64,000 nt of DNA from Gonium pectorale (lineage: Eukaryota; Chlorophyta; Chlorophyceae; Chlamydomonadales; Volvocaceae). The stretch lies in NCBI GenBank assembly GCA_001584585.1, contig LSYV01000026.1, forward strand, positions 102,005-166,004, in the 5' to 3' direction. A program made the translations under genes and the position numbers. Positions 37,132 through 48,928 of the stretch are shown here, piece after piece. Position 1 is the first letter of the stretch, and every line of letters begins with the position of its first letter. The notes below the pieces were generated by a model that saw nothing but the letters and a program-made list of their open reading frames with translations, was not told the DNA's origin and did not search any database.

Positions 37132-37526
37132 NNNNNNNNNNNNNNNNNNNNNNNNNNNNNNNNNNNNNNNNNNNNNNNNNNNNNNNNNNNNNNNNNNNNN
37201 NNNNNNNNNNNNNNNNNNNNNNNNNNNNNNNNNNNNNNNNNNNNNNNNNNNNNNNNNNNNNNNNNNNNNNNNNNNNNNNNNNNNNNNNNNNNNNNNNNNN
37301 NNNNNNNNNNNNNNNNNNNNNNNNNNNNNNNNNNNNNNNNNNNNNNNNNNNNNNNNNNNNNNNNNNNNNNNNNNNNNNNNNNNNNNNNNNNNNNNNNNNN
37401 NNNNNNNNNNNNNNNNNNNNNNNNNNNNNNNNNNNNNNNNNNNNNNNNNNNNNNNNNNNNNNNNNNNNNNNNNNNNNNNNNNNNNNNNNNNNNNNNNNNN
37501 NNNNNNNNNNNNNNNNNNNNNNNNNN
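37132..37526. other. Assembly gap of 395 N
   Basis: Unknown sequence. A coding-like exon on the minus strand (encoding FWAASGATVVVAAE) runs straight into its right edge, so the gap probably hides the rest of that gene. Confidence 0.95.
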
Positions 37527-38412
37527 GTGATGATGTCGTTGTAGGACCCAGTTCCCGAGGTAGTCGAAGGGGTGATGTCCCTGCATGTCAGTTCGGCGGC
37601 GACCACCACCGTAGCCCCCGATGCGGCCCAGAATTCTCTCTGGGGTGACCCTATGCAATGCCGTGTTGGGGTGTGCCTAGTCTGGTTCTACGTGCATCGC
37701 ATGTGGGCTGGTGCATGTCTCCCGAACCCCCGCCCACCCAAGCCCCCGACCCGCTGACTACCGTTGTCTCACCTACAAGCACCGGGAAAGCGAGCCGCGC
37801 CAGGCGGAGCGGCGGGAAGGGGCAGGGAAGGGGCACAGCGAGGAATGTCAGAGGCGAGAAGAGAAAACGTAGCGCAAATGCGACGAATGACATAGCATGA
37901 CCCTGTGACCTAAGTGGGCTACGGTGGTGGCGCCGAAAGGGGTTGCGCCGGCGCACGGAGGCCGTAAGAGTGCGTAGGCGGCAGTACGGTAGTACGACTG
38001 TGTGCTGGCGTGAATTGCGTGACGCCGTGAGCTGGCCCGCGTAGGGCTCCCCGCAGCACGGCGACACCGAGGAGATGCACCGCGGCACATGCTTGCGGTG
38101 TCGGTCGTCGCCGTTATGACGAAACGGAAGCACGGGGGCACAGCGGCGAGGCGACGCGGCGGGGTGGCGGGGTGGCGAGGGGTGCTTGCGGCCGTGGCGA
38201 GAGGGGAGGAAGAAGGCGACGTAGACAATGCCGGCTGCGCCCAGGGGGTGTTGGGGAGAAAGATGCACGGAGACACGAGGAAGGCGAAGACGACCGCCCA
38301 GCAGTCCGCGAAGGAGGCGATGGTGATGCTTCCAGCGCAGGTCCGTGGCCTCCGCATCGATGCGCTCGTAGAAGTGCGAAACTTGGCCGTAGTCGCGGAC
38401 GCCGTCGCACAT
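37527..38412 (-). pseudogene. Membrane-protein gene with frame breaks, running into the gap
   Basis: From an ATG at 38412 the frame reads MCDGVRDYGQVSHFYERI in strongly gene-like codons. After ATDLRWK the gene-like frame jumps to SITIASFADCWAVVFAF, a hydrophobic helix ending in SPCIFLP, then jumps back to PLGAAGIVYVAFFLPS, a second helix followed by basic residues. Another patch (about 37985-38080) and REFWAASGATVVVAAELTC next to the gap are also coding-like. No splice sites explain the two jumps, which cancel each other. Either these are indel errors beside a poorly assembled spot, or the gene is decayed. The helix layout suggests a small four-helix (MARVEL-like) membrane protein, which is a guess. 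Confidence 0.4.
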
Positions 38413-38487
38413 GGTACCCTCCCGACCCTCCCACCCGTCCCACCCGCCCGTAACCGGTTGGTAGTTATTAGGAACAACAAAGGCAGG

Positions 38488-38565
38488 TGTGGGTCGCGAC
38501 CTCGGGTGTGTATGTCCGTAGAGGCTGCCTTCCCCGTTTCTTGTTCTCTTTTTTTGCCCACACTG
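38488..38565 (-). repeat. Dispersed repeat family, copy D
   Basis: Plus-strand reading: gtcgcgacctcgggtgtgta (hairpin), tgtccgtagaggctgcctt, then a long pyrimidine run (gtttcttgttctctttttttg). This pyrimidine-rich edge is the reverse complement of the A-rich edges of copies A, B and F. Confidence 0.75.
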
Positions 38566-40534
38566 CCTCACGGCCGTTCGCAGTCCTTTGCAGGCCTAGT
38601 AAAGCGCGGCGGGTAATGTGCCTTTCCCAAACCCGTATGTAGCTCTGCAACCGCAGCAAGACCGGCTGATCATCTTACCCGGTTTGTCGGACTTCACCTG
38701 GTGTACTGCAAGGTTTCAAGGTTGAGCTACGGTGGTGTTGTCGTCATGGCCACCGATCCGACGGCGCTCAGCGGTTACCAGACCTTCGTATGCCCAGCCC
38801 GCCCCAGCCGGCCGTGTACAGACCTGGAATGATAGAAGAGTAGAAAGAACGAACGTTGCGCAGGCGTTGCTTTCTTTTGAAGGCAAGCGTCAAGTTGAGA
38901 TCGGGGGACCAGGCCCCCGAGTTGCAGGCAGGTGGAAGACGGGTTATTACAAGCAAGAACCAGGCCACTTGCCATGGGCGCACGCGCTGTCGGCAAAGTT
39001 CGTCCATGCGTAGGCAAGTAGCCTTTGACGCAGGCTCCACGCCACCTCTTCCCTCGGCACCTCAATTACGGGTGCAAGGTGGCAACTAATCAGCCAGCAA
39101 ACCACGAAACACGGTCCCTCCTACTCCCCCTCCCGATGCACTGAAGTCCAATGCTAGTTCAAACAGGTACGGCCGGTGATGGGGTACGTAAGAGCTATGA
39201 CACAGAAAGAAATACGGCACGATGCCCACACGCGTGTAAGCTCCCGGTTGAATGAATATGAGCGGCGGCCCCCGGGGGTGACACACCGCCTAACAAACGT
39301 CAATGTGTCTAGACGCCCCAGGTCCCGTCGTCCGCAGGCCGGGCAGGGTTCTACGCGCCATCGTTGCTAGTAGGCACCGCACGCACGCGCTGAACCCCGC
39401 AGGCACGGCCTTGTGCCTTGCCTCTCCTACGCACCCGGGGCTGCAGCGACAGGTTGCGGCACATCGCGGCGCCCACGCGCCGCCCCGTTTAGGTGGAGCC
39501 TACTCGGCTACCCCTAGGCCCATCTGGCTCCTGCAGTGCCCGCGGGAAAGCGCATGCCCCCCAAACCACCGACCGCCAGAACCCAGCGCAACGGCATCCA
39601 AAAGGCCCAAAACACAAAGACCAAAATGAGAAATTATGTTAACATCATGCGCATTCTGCAGCGTCGTGGAACGCCACCAGGACCAAACAAACACACCCAA
39701 TCACGTGGCGGCGGTGAGAGCTACAAAAGCAAGGCCGAAAGGGCACACACCAGCTATACACACAGTTCTAGCTCATACGGTACTTAGGGAAGTGTGTCCG
39801 TACACGGGTGGGAAGAGCGAGGCCCGCATCTAGAAAACAGCGTGTCCGTACACAGGTGGGAAGGGCGAGGCCCGCAGCGCTGGGGGACACGCCGGACACA
39901 TGATACGTCATGTACAGGCCAGGTGAGCAGAGCACGCCCCTACGGATGGCTGGAGGCGCGGGTCAGCAGTTGGGCGGCAATGCACAGACCAACGGGCTTC
40001 TCGGCCGCGCCACAGAGCATGGCCACAGTGAAAGCAAAAGGACCGGGCCGTCAATAGCCCCAAGAACACCCGCCAGACCACGATGGACAAACATCAAAAT
40101 TAGGAGCCGTGGCCATTCGCCAAGCAGACAGCAGCGCCGAAGACAGGACCGACCGAACCAGTCAGTCACGCAACCGACGACAACTTGAGGATGCAAGCAA
40201 CGTGTTATGGCGGGCCAGGCCGCTGCTGGCCCCGCCGTCTTCTTCCTCCTGCGGATGCGCGAGTCGATGCCGCCTCTTGCAACGATCAGGGCCTTTACGT
40301 CTAGCCTCAGCCAGCAAACACGGCCGGGCTCCGTCACATGCGGAGACCGAGCATAGCCCTCCAGACCTCATCCCCGCCGTAAGCGGCCTCTCCGATCTCC
40401 CCGACTATGCCCTGTATACCTTAGCCCTGAATACCGTACAACCTGTTCCTTCAACCAGCAAGTAACCTCATTCGGTGTCATATGCAGCCTTTTTACTCGC
40501 CAGTCCCTCCCGTGCCGCCCCTGCCACGAGTCAT
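38566..40534. other. Gene-poor intergenic region
   Basis: Lies downstream of the ITPK gene (its 3' UTR must be at the right end) and upstream of the broken membrane-protein gene. No exon, tRNA or known element is recognised. It includes a short direct repeat at 39791-39882. Confidence 0.45.
39791..39882 (+). repeat. Two-copy direct repeat
   Basis: A block of about 36 bases (gtgtccgtacac, then gggaag, then gcgaggcccgca) occurs twice, about 51 bases apart, with two or three differences. No coding potential seen. Confidence 0.7.
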
Positions 40535-43500
40535 TTACTCATACATGGGCTGATATACGCCGGACGTCACCTCAGCTGCCGGCGCCGAGGGCGCCTCGGC
40601 CCCCAGCGTCCGGTCCAACTCCCCGTGCGCCGACGGCACTGATGACAGCCCGTCGCCGCCGTCGGCGTCGCCGCCAGCCGCTGCCACAACCTCCTCCTCC
40701 GCCGCGCCCTCCATGGCGACCGCCTCGCAGCCCGAGGCCTGCCGGCTTCGCCCGGGGCGGCAGGGGGCGCCCACAGCGCTGCCGGCACTGCCCTCACGTG
40801 CGGGCGGGGGCGCGGGCGCCAGCTCATCTATGCTCTGGCGCTCGCGCTCTCGCGCGCGGTCCCCGTCGACAGCGTCCGCGAGGAAGTCAATGAAGACGCG
40901 CTCGAAGTCGGGAATCTTGTCAACGCCGGGAAAGTAGTTGATGTCGACCTGAGGATGGGTGTCACGTGTTGTCAATTGCGCAGACGGACAACCCGTGATG
41001 GCTTCAAAGGAAGTGCCCTCTACCATGCCATTTATTGCTTCACAGCCTGCGCGACCGGGTCGGGCTAATGGGCCGCCGGCTAGGTTGCTGTTGTTTTGTT
41101 GCTTATACACCTGTTTTGGGCATACTGTTCCGCATACACAACACAGCCTGCGCAATACTAGGCGCACAATCAATCCGCTGTTCGGAGATGCGCTCGCATG
41201 CCAGGTAGCCGCGGCCCCCACTCGAACGTACCACGTAGTACAGACGCTCCCCGTTGGGCGAGTTTGCAACCGGGCAGATCATGTCAAAGTTGAAGAGCTG
41301 CAGCCCCAGCTTCTCGCGCAGCGTCCCCGCCAACGAGGTGGTCACCCAGTCGGGCGGCGCCGCCGGCTGCTCCTGCAGCACTGACGGCTCGTGCTGGTGT
41401 CGTTGCTGCTGCTGTGGCCCCGCCGGCAGGTCGGCGGTGCTGCAGACGGCGCCGCCGGCGCCGCCGCAGCTGTACACGACTCCTGCCGCCAGTCGCAGCT
41501 CGGGCGAGCCTGCGGCGTACGTGGACTTGCAGGAGACGCGCGGCAGCGACAGCACGCCGGCGGCGCGCGCCTCCTGGCTGAGGTAAAAGTCGCCCAGTGA
41601 GGGCCGCCGGCACACCACCGTGCGGTGCCCCAGGACGTACACCTGGGAGGCGGGAGCGGCCAGCCAGCGCCGGGGTTGATTACGCAAAGAGGTTTACAGG
41701 GCGGTCACGCGGCAACCGGCGGTCATGGGCGGGGTGCCCTGACGCGGCGGGCCGGTGAACCCGACAAGGGTGAGTAAGAAAGGCGGAAAAGCTGCGAGTA
41801 ACGGGATGCGGCGCGCAAGTCTGCCCGCTTCGGCTTGAGGGGCTACCGGCGCAGCTGCGCGCTGCGCGGCAGCCGCGCTTGAGCCGCGCCACAGCGAGAC
41901 TCAAGGGCCTCAAGCCCCGTACCAGCAAATTGTTTCGGCCTAAACCCCACATCGGTCGCGAGCTAGACTGGAGCAGGCCTCGATCCAACGTGCTGGCCCA
42001 CTCCCACGGGCTCCCAAAGTCGGCACCGGCACAAGCTCAACGGCCCTGCAAAGCATCGAGTGTCCCTCGACGACCGCAGATTCACCACCGGCCATCGTGC
42101 TGCTGCCATGCACTGCGTAAGCGCATCGCCCTCCTCCCCCCCTCGCCATCAGCTCTTCCACCAACCTTGAACAGCACCCCCCCGTGTTCCACGAACTGCT
42201 GCACCACCAGCGGCGGCTTGAGCTCTGAGCTGAGCCCTCCCTGCAGCATTGGAAGGAACGAATGTCAAGACTTCAAAGCGCTGAGGCAAACGGGCGCTGC
42301 GCAGGCAGGCACTGCGCTTGCTGTCAAGAGAACGGGTGGAAACCGCTACCGTGACGTGCTGAACTACCTAGAACGCAACTAGACCACACATGTTGATATG
42401 TACCAGGGGATGACGGGCGGGGAGACAGGCCACTCGTCGCCACAGCTCACCTGCAGTACCAGGCCCAGGCTGCCCATGTCGTGCAGCACCGCCAGGCCGT
42501 GGCTGCCCTCTCGCCCGTCCGTCCAAAGCGGCTTCACCAGCAGCGGGGCCACCAGGCCGGCGGAGCGCAGAAGGGACTGCGCCTCGTCGAGGGTCGTCCC
42601 CTCCAGGATCTCCACCTGCCGCCCGAATCGGCCAGTGCGGCAGCCGGGTTGCGGGGGTTTGAGGGCGAGGGCGTAGGTGTGCAGGAGGAGAGGCGCAGGG
42701 GTGGCGCACTTGTTGCAGGCCTCTATGAATGAACGGTTCCGCAGCTATTGCGATTTCACTGCAGCTTTCCCCTCATACACCGCTTGCCACAGCCTAGCTC
42801 TCGCTCGGGAACTACTCCACCCTGGCGCCCGCTTACGCACCTGCGTGGGCGACTGGACCCTGGCGTAGTTGCAACCGCCCGTGCCGTTGTGCCCGCTGCC
42901 GGGCTTCTGCACATGGTAATGGCCAGGCACTGCTGGGTTAGGACATGGGCGCATCCGTCACACGGTGTGGCCCCAAGTGACCCGACCGATATTGAAAGGC
43001 CGGGCTCTCTTGCATTTCGAAGCGCAAGGCAGCGCAGCCGGGAGACATGGGCGCATCCTTCCGGCGTACCTGGAACACTACGCCCTCGGGGTGCTCCCGA
43101 AGAGGGAGCAACATGGTGGCTCGGTTGTGCACTATCCGGATGCCAGCGAGGCTGTCGATTACCTGCACTCGGAGGGATTTGGATGTGGTCCTCCTTCACA
43201 CACAGCGCGGGAATAGATACTTGCTGGTCGCTATGGCCGAGAGAACAGGGCGCTAACCGTGTCTGGCACGCTTATCACTCCTGGGGGAGCCTCACGCCCA
43301 TACTGTACTGCAGCGTTGTGGCTGTCTCTACCTTTGGATGCCCGCCTAGCGTGAATTTGGACTCAAGCCCACAGCCTCACCTTGACACTCGGCCGTGCTT
43401 TGACGTACTCCTGCAGGTTCCGCTCCCAGTCTGCAGGGTGCGGATCAGTCATGGTTGCGCATCAGCTTTGGGGCGCGGAAGGTGGGTGGGAATAGCGCAG

Positions 43501-44077
43501 ACCCGCGGTTACTGAAGCGACTCCCGTACCCCTGGTCGCCTGGGTAGGGGGTAATGCCGGAATTTCGGGTTCACGCATGCTCTTCGCTGGCCGTCTGACG
43601 TCGGGTGCCGGCAGCCACTACCTACCCTTGTTCGGGCGCAGCTTGTGCACGATCGCGTCATACTCCCCCTGGTCCAGCAGGGGTTTTGTGTGGTCCACCA
43701 GTACAAGCTCGACGCCCCGAGAGCTCGCCACTTGCTTCATGCGCTTCGTAAGGTACCGCTGGACCTGCGTGTGCAACCGTGCAACTTACGCACCGTGCAC
43801 CGTGACAGCAACACGCGCGTGTCGGCACAAGCGGAGCGCAGGGCTGTTTACATCTGTAGCCAATTTTGATAATTGGAAGGGTCCCGCGACTCCTTTGAGA
43901 CGTGCACAGCATGGTCCCGTAGCCAGGCCGGCAGCCCCAGAGCCCCTGCGCCACCGTGCAATTGAGAAAAGAACCTGCCTTCTTTGGCAGCAGGGCACAG
44001 CCAACCCGGAGCACTCTGCCGCTGCGGCTCTCCGACCTCCGCTGCTGGTATCGCGTGCACGGCGGCTCGACATCCAT
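40535..44077 (-). CDS. ITPK1: Inositol-tetrakisphosphate 1-kinase
   Basis: ATP-grasp kinase that phosphorylates inositol phosphates on the route to phytate and inositol pyrophosphates. Exons: 44077-43979, 43764-43626, 43430-43381, 43162-43070, 42906-42841, 42615-42451, 42240-42166, 41642-41232, 40948-40535; 503 residues. Landmarks in order: VGCALLPKK (family VGYALxxKK), HTKPLLDQGEYDAIVHKL, VIDSLAGIRIVHNR, GLVAPLLVKPLW (ATP-binding Lys), LKPPLVVQQFVEHGGVLFK, VYVLGHRTVVCRRPSL, LFNFDMI and VVDINYFPGVDKIP, which carries the metal-binding Asp and Asn. It is longer than most homologues because of a Gln/Ala/Pro-rich insertion before LFNFDMI and an Ala/Glu-rich C-terminal tail. The start MDVEPP is the nearest ATG; a further in-frame ATG lies eight codons upstream. 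Intron 1 requires a GC donor (AAG|GCAGGT). Confidence 0.88.
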
Positions 44078-45047
44078 GAATTCTGAATGCTGTTTCATCT
44101 CACGTACTCCAGGTTCCAACATGCTAGTCCGCGGGAGCACCCGTGGATGAGAGAAGCAAGCGTAGCTCTGACTAGACAATGCCTCGCCCTTGCGCGCAAG
44201 CGCATCCCACAGTCTACTGGTTTTGCGGCAAGCTTTAGGAACAGCTGCGTTGTGCGGTTAAGGGTCACTGTAGGGTATTATGCTGCTTATATCGGGTATC
44301 TTGAGGTATGCGGCGTAACGAACGAAACTTCGCGGCAACTGTGTCTTGTTTGCCTAGTGTGCTGAGAGAGTGGCTCGTGAATTCGTACGGCTGGCGCGGA
44401 ACTAACCGCTACCCTTATGCAGACCGGTGTTATCCAACACGGCGCCTTATCCTCGCGGGCCTCTCCCGGCGTGAACGATACCGGAATGCTGGGACGTACC
44501 GTGAAGAAGGCTTTGGTCACGGCGCTCGGCTGGTGGGTTAAGAAGCTCTACCGCTTCGTGCTCCTGCTCCGTCTTTACATCTTTGTTCTTGAGCGTGACC
44601 TAGCGCGAGGAGGCGAAGGGGCTACCGCAGCGCAGCAGCGCGTCGACGACGGTACGCGGGGGGAGTGGGGGCACGGAGTTTCCAGCGGGCATCATGGATT
44701 GGGGGGAGTGACCGCGCCGAACGTACCCAGCTACACTCGATGCAGCCCGTGTCGCGATCCCCTGGGCCATGTTGGGGGTGCGAGTGCTGTGCTCCGCGCG
44801 GGCCCATTCGGCGCGCTCCAGAGGCGGAGGGGAAGCAGCACAAGCGCAGCAGGCCCAAGATCGGCGCCCGCGCCATTGACCTCGCTCGTACCGCTCTGCG
44901 GACAGTAAGGGTCACTCGTACCCGGCGCGGTGCCTGCCTGCGCAGATGTCGGACACATGGCCGTAAGCATTTTCTTGCGGGACGAACGTCACATGTCTTG
45001 CTCTGTACCCGCCCGCCCTACTGAAAACGTCGCGCCTTCGGGCGTGT
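44078..45047. other. Divergent intergenic region
   Basis: Holds the promoter side of ITPK (-) and the upstream side of the DUF1214-like gene (+). A plus-strand frame near 44480-44610 encodes a basic, hydrophobic segment (ALGWWVKKLYRFVLLLRLYI) that could be an undetected first exon of the right-hand gene, but no splice link could be shown. Confidence 0.4.
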
Positions 45048-45100
45048 ATGACCGTAGAAGCGGATTCCATCTTTCTCTGCAGGTATCTCTTTTTTCATCC
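44996..45100 (-). repeat. Dispersed repeat family, copy E
   Basis: Plus-strand reading: tgtacccgcccgccctactg, the hairpin cgcgcc-ttcg-ggcgtg, tatgaccgtagaagcgg, then a pyrimidine-rich end (ctctgcaggtatctctttttt). It overlaps the only in-frame ATG found for the downstream gene. Confidence 0.75.
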
Positions 45101-48100
45101 CCTGGCGGCCTGTTGTGACCAACACGATCCGAGCCCCGGCCCTCCAGGAACGGCATGGCTCGACTTCTGCGAGAGCCTGCGGGGCCTCCTCGATTTTGTG
45201 GCCTGTCAGCCGCATCTCTCGCCCCACCAGCACCAGCCGGATCCCCGTCACGGGACGGCAGCCGGCTCCGGGCGGCGGCTGGCTGGCGCAGCGGGCAACG
45301 GCAGCGGCGTGGGCCAGGATGGCGGCGGTGGCGGCGCCGTGGCGCCGTACGGGCTGGATCCCCTGGATAGGGCCGAGGGGCTGCGGTACCTCACCCGGGT
45401 TATGCGTGGAGGTATGGCAGTAGCGGGACCGCGGCGGGTCCGGACAATGCTGCTTGGGCGCACACCTGGAGCGATGTTCCGGGTTTCAGAGGCGGGCAAA
45501 CGCGCCCGCTCCTCAAACGGCGGAGGGCTGCCCGGCTTTCAGGTTTAAAGACGGGGTTCAGGGCGCCAGTGGACCTACGTCACGCCAGTCGCGGCTTCGA
45601 ACAAGCTGGTCGAACCGTCGGCGGGAGAGCCCTGGCGCGCCGGGACCAGAGGGAACGGTGGCCCCAACGGTTCGGGGCCGACAGTGCGTCGGGCTGACTG
45701 CAGCGGCAGGGCGCCAGGGAGAGGCCTGGCGCGTTCGGGCGGCGAGCGAGCGGGCACGTCCGGGTCTGCAGCCCCGGCCATGCCGGCTGCGCGGTGCTCG
45801 TGCACCCGCCCACCCCTGCGCTGCGCTGCTGTGGCTGTGGCCCATGATGGGCTCTGGTATTCGCAGCGCTGTACCCCGCGCTACGCCTCGACTCTGGGCT
45901 GCGGAGCTCCTCCGCTCTGCCGGCCTGCGCCCCCTCCCCGCACCACCCCACCTGCCTGGGCCCCACACTCGCCCCGGACCGACAACCAGCCGTCCCCATT
46001 CCTGACGCCAACCGCGGCGCCGCGGCAGGTCGCGGCAGCTCCTCTGGCCCCTTGGGGCTGCAGGAGCGGGTACGCTGTGTGGGCGCCACTGCAACGAAGC
46101 TGTGGCGTTGTAGCTTCTCCCAGGAAAGACGCGACTCCGCCAGGGCGCACTGCGCCAACCCTTCAGGCGATGGATAGGAATTGCAGGCGCCTCCGGCATC
46201 TCCAGCAACAACACCCGACATGACCCAATGACCCCCCACCCCCACCCCCAGGCCTGGAGGCCTTCATGGACTGCTGGGACCCCGCGTGGCCAGTGCTGCG
46301 CACCCTGCCGTACAACGTCAAGCTGGGCGCCGACAACCCGGACAACCTGTACATGTACGGCACCGTATCGGGCGCCTTTGAGTACCGCCTGTACGGCAAG
46401 CGCGGCAGCGTGACGTACCTCAGCTTCGGCGTGTACAGCGGCAGCCGGCCGGGCGCGGGCCTGAGCGCGCCGGCGCACCTGGACAGCTCGCGCCTCGTCA
46501 CGGAGGCGGATGGCAGCTTCGAGGTGGGCGCTAAGGCCTTGTGTCGCGACGTGTGCGGCGCTCGCACGGGAGACGGTACAGGGTGCGGCAGGGGGTTCGC
46601 GTGTGTGCCCCTCTTTGTACGCGTCAGTACTTGCGCGCCAGCGCGCCCTCGGATGGCTGCTGTGAGGTGGGCGCGTGGCTCCCGGCGAGGAAGCGTGCGC
46701 ACGTGGCAGCACGGGCGAGGATACACGGTGGGGCAGGGGGCCGCAGGTGAGTATGCTGCATTATTGTCGGCACCAGCGCCGTGGGGAAAAGTAGAATAGC
46801 AGTGGTGTGGTAGGGTATTGGTTGACGTCGGTTGGCCCGGCGAGGACGGTTGCGGAGGCCGCACGCGGCAGGAAAACACGGAGCTCTGGCGCCGCATCCC
46901 CACACCGCACTGCGCGGCAGCGCGCCCTCGAGACTGGGCGAGACCCCCCGCCCCGCCCGGTGCAGATCTTCCTGACGCCCCAACCCCGCGGCGCCAACTG
47001 GTTGCCGCTGGCGGCGGACGCCAGCCGCCTGGTGGTGCGGCAGTCCTTCCTGCGCCGGGAGCGAGAGGTGCCCGCCGAGATCGCCATCGAGCGGCTGCCG
47101 CTGCGTCGCGCTGCCGCCGCCGCCGGCAGCGGGCACGGCGCCGGAGGTGGAACCGGGGCCGGCTGCACTGGAAGCGGCCAAGAGGAGAAGCTGCAGGAGG
47201 GGGAGCGCGCGGCGCTGTTGGCGGGCGCCAGCGGCGCCGCGAGCGTGCCGATGCTAGACGCTTCGGGGCGGGAGGTGCGGCCGCCGCTGTCGGCGAGCCA
47301 GGTGGGTCAGGAAGGGAACGAGAATTGCGTCGGCAATACGGGGTGCCAAAGCGCAGTGATGGTGAGAGGTCTTGTGGCGGCCTCCGCGTACTGGTGGACG
47401 ACCGGTGCAGCTGCGATGGCAGTGCCGGACGCTAGGTGGGGCCCGGGGAGGGGGCTAGGGTTAACGGCATTTCCATACCGCCGGGAGGCATGGGGGTGGG
47501 AGTGCGGCAGACGATTGGGACAGGGGTTTGGCCGTGTGAGGTCATGGATTCGCCGGCACATTGGTGTTGAAAAGGAAAACGCATACGACGAGCGTAAGCG
47601 CATAAGCGTAAGCACATTGGTGTGTGGCGACGCGGCAGCCGGCAACGGTTGGGTGTGGGCTCGTTGATGAGGGAAGGGGCGCGCTAGCAGGATGGGATTC
47701 GGCTGCAAAGCTCAATCAACGGCTGCCGTTGCTCTGGGGAAGCAGATCGCTAGCCGCCACCGCCTCCGCGTGCCGCGCGGTAGCCTCCCGCCGCTGGCTC
47801 GCCGGCGCCCCGCCCGCATAGTCGCTCTCCGCCGCCTCCCTCCGAGCCCCCGCCGCCCCTCTGCCACCCTTCCCCACCTTGCCTCCTTCGGCTCCCTCCC
47901 TCCTTAACAGAGAGAGGTCGCGTCCTAACCCCTGGACACTCTTTATCATTTCAAGCCTCCCCGCCTTGGCTTGCCCACTACAACCAGTTATACGTCCGTC
48001 AAAGCCTGTAACCTGCTTGTCCACTTTTGCCTCTTGTCGCTGAACCGTGCACCGCCAGGTGGTTGCGGGCCTGGCGGGCGCGGCCGTGTTCATCGCGGGC

Positions 48101-48928
48101 AGCGTACGGCAGTTCCAGGCCTGGGCGTCGGCTTTCGCGGCGCGGCCCAACAGCCTGGCCACGCTCGCCGGCGACGTGTACGCCTCCGCCTGGGCCGACC
48201 CGGCCATCCACTTCTTCCACGGATACTGGCGGCTGGCGCCCGGCGAGGCGCTGCTCATTCAGGCGCGTGAGGAAGGGAAGGCGGACCGAAGCGGCCGTGC
48301 CCGGTGGGCCCTGCAGCCTGCGCTGATAGGCTGGCGCGGTCCCGCACGCTTTGTGTCATATACTTCCCTGTGAACCCGCAGGGCGCCGACTACTGTCCTT
48401 CCTCTTGATTAGACGCATGTATGTGCACAAACTGTACGTGCAAAGCCCAACCTAGCTCCGCGTCTGTGTGTGCAGGTGACGCCGCCCACCTGCCCGTACT
48501 GGAACTTCCAACTTGACAACATCTGGATGGAGTCGATGGACACGGTGGCTCACCCCGAAACCACGGTCAACAAGGCCACGGCGTCGTACATGCCGGACGG
48601 GTCAATCTGCCTGGTGGTGGCGCACCGTGACCCGCGGGTGGGCGGGTCAGCGCCGCCACATCAGTCCGCGGACGCTGGTGCCGCCCGCGCCCACGCCGAC
48701 GCCGGCGGCTCAGCCGGTGCCAGCGGCTGCGAGGGTGAGAGCCTGGCGGAGCTTCTTCCGCCGGCGCTGCTTGCGGGCATAACCTGGATCTCCACGGCCC
48801 ACCACTGTCACGGAACCATGGGTCTGCGCTGGGTGCTGGCCAAAAGCCACCCCGTCCCTAGCTGCCGCGTGGTGCCCCTGGGGCGCAGGCTTGCGGAGGC
48901 TATAGCGGACGCGGTGCGCGAGGGATGA
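45048..48928 (+). CDS. DUF1214-like protein of bacterial type
   Basis: Exons: 45048-45411, 46252-46523, 46966-47301, 48059-48262, 48476-48928; 542 residues with this start. Diagnostic stretches: DRAEGLRYLTRVMRGGLEAF, KLGADNPDNLYMYGTVSG then EYRLYGKRGSVTYLSFG, TPQPRGANWLPLAADAS, LVVRQSFLRREREVPAEI, VTPPTCPYWNFQLDNIWMES, VNKATASYMPDGSICLVVAH, DPR and, after a roughly 60-residue Ala/Gly insertion, STAHHCHGTMGLRWV. This order matches bacterial (especially actinobacterial) DUF1214-type proteins of unknown biochemical function; the usual DPG...NWLDTAGH motif is altered here to DPR...TWISTAHH. No signal peptide or membrane segment is clear. The start is uncertain because the only in-frame ATG lies inside a repeat copy. 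Intron 4 needs a GC donor (CAG|GCGCGT). Confidence 0.65.

Noticed and set aside
42748..43515. 255-residue plus-strand open frame
   Set aside because: Antisense to ITPK1 exons 3-5, which are supported by family motifs and phase.
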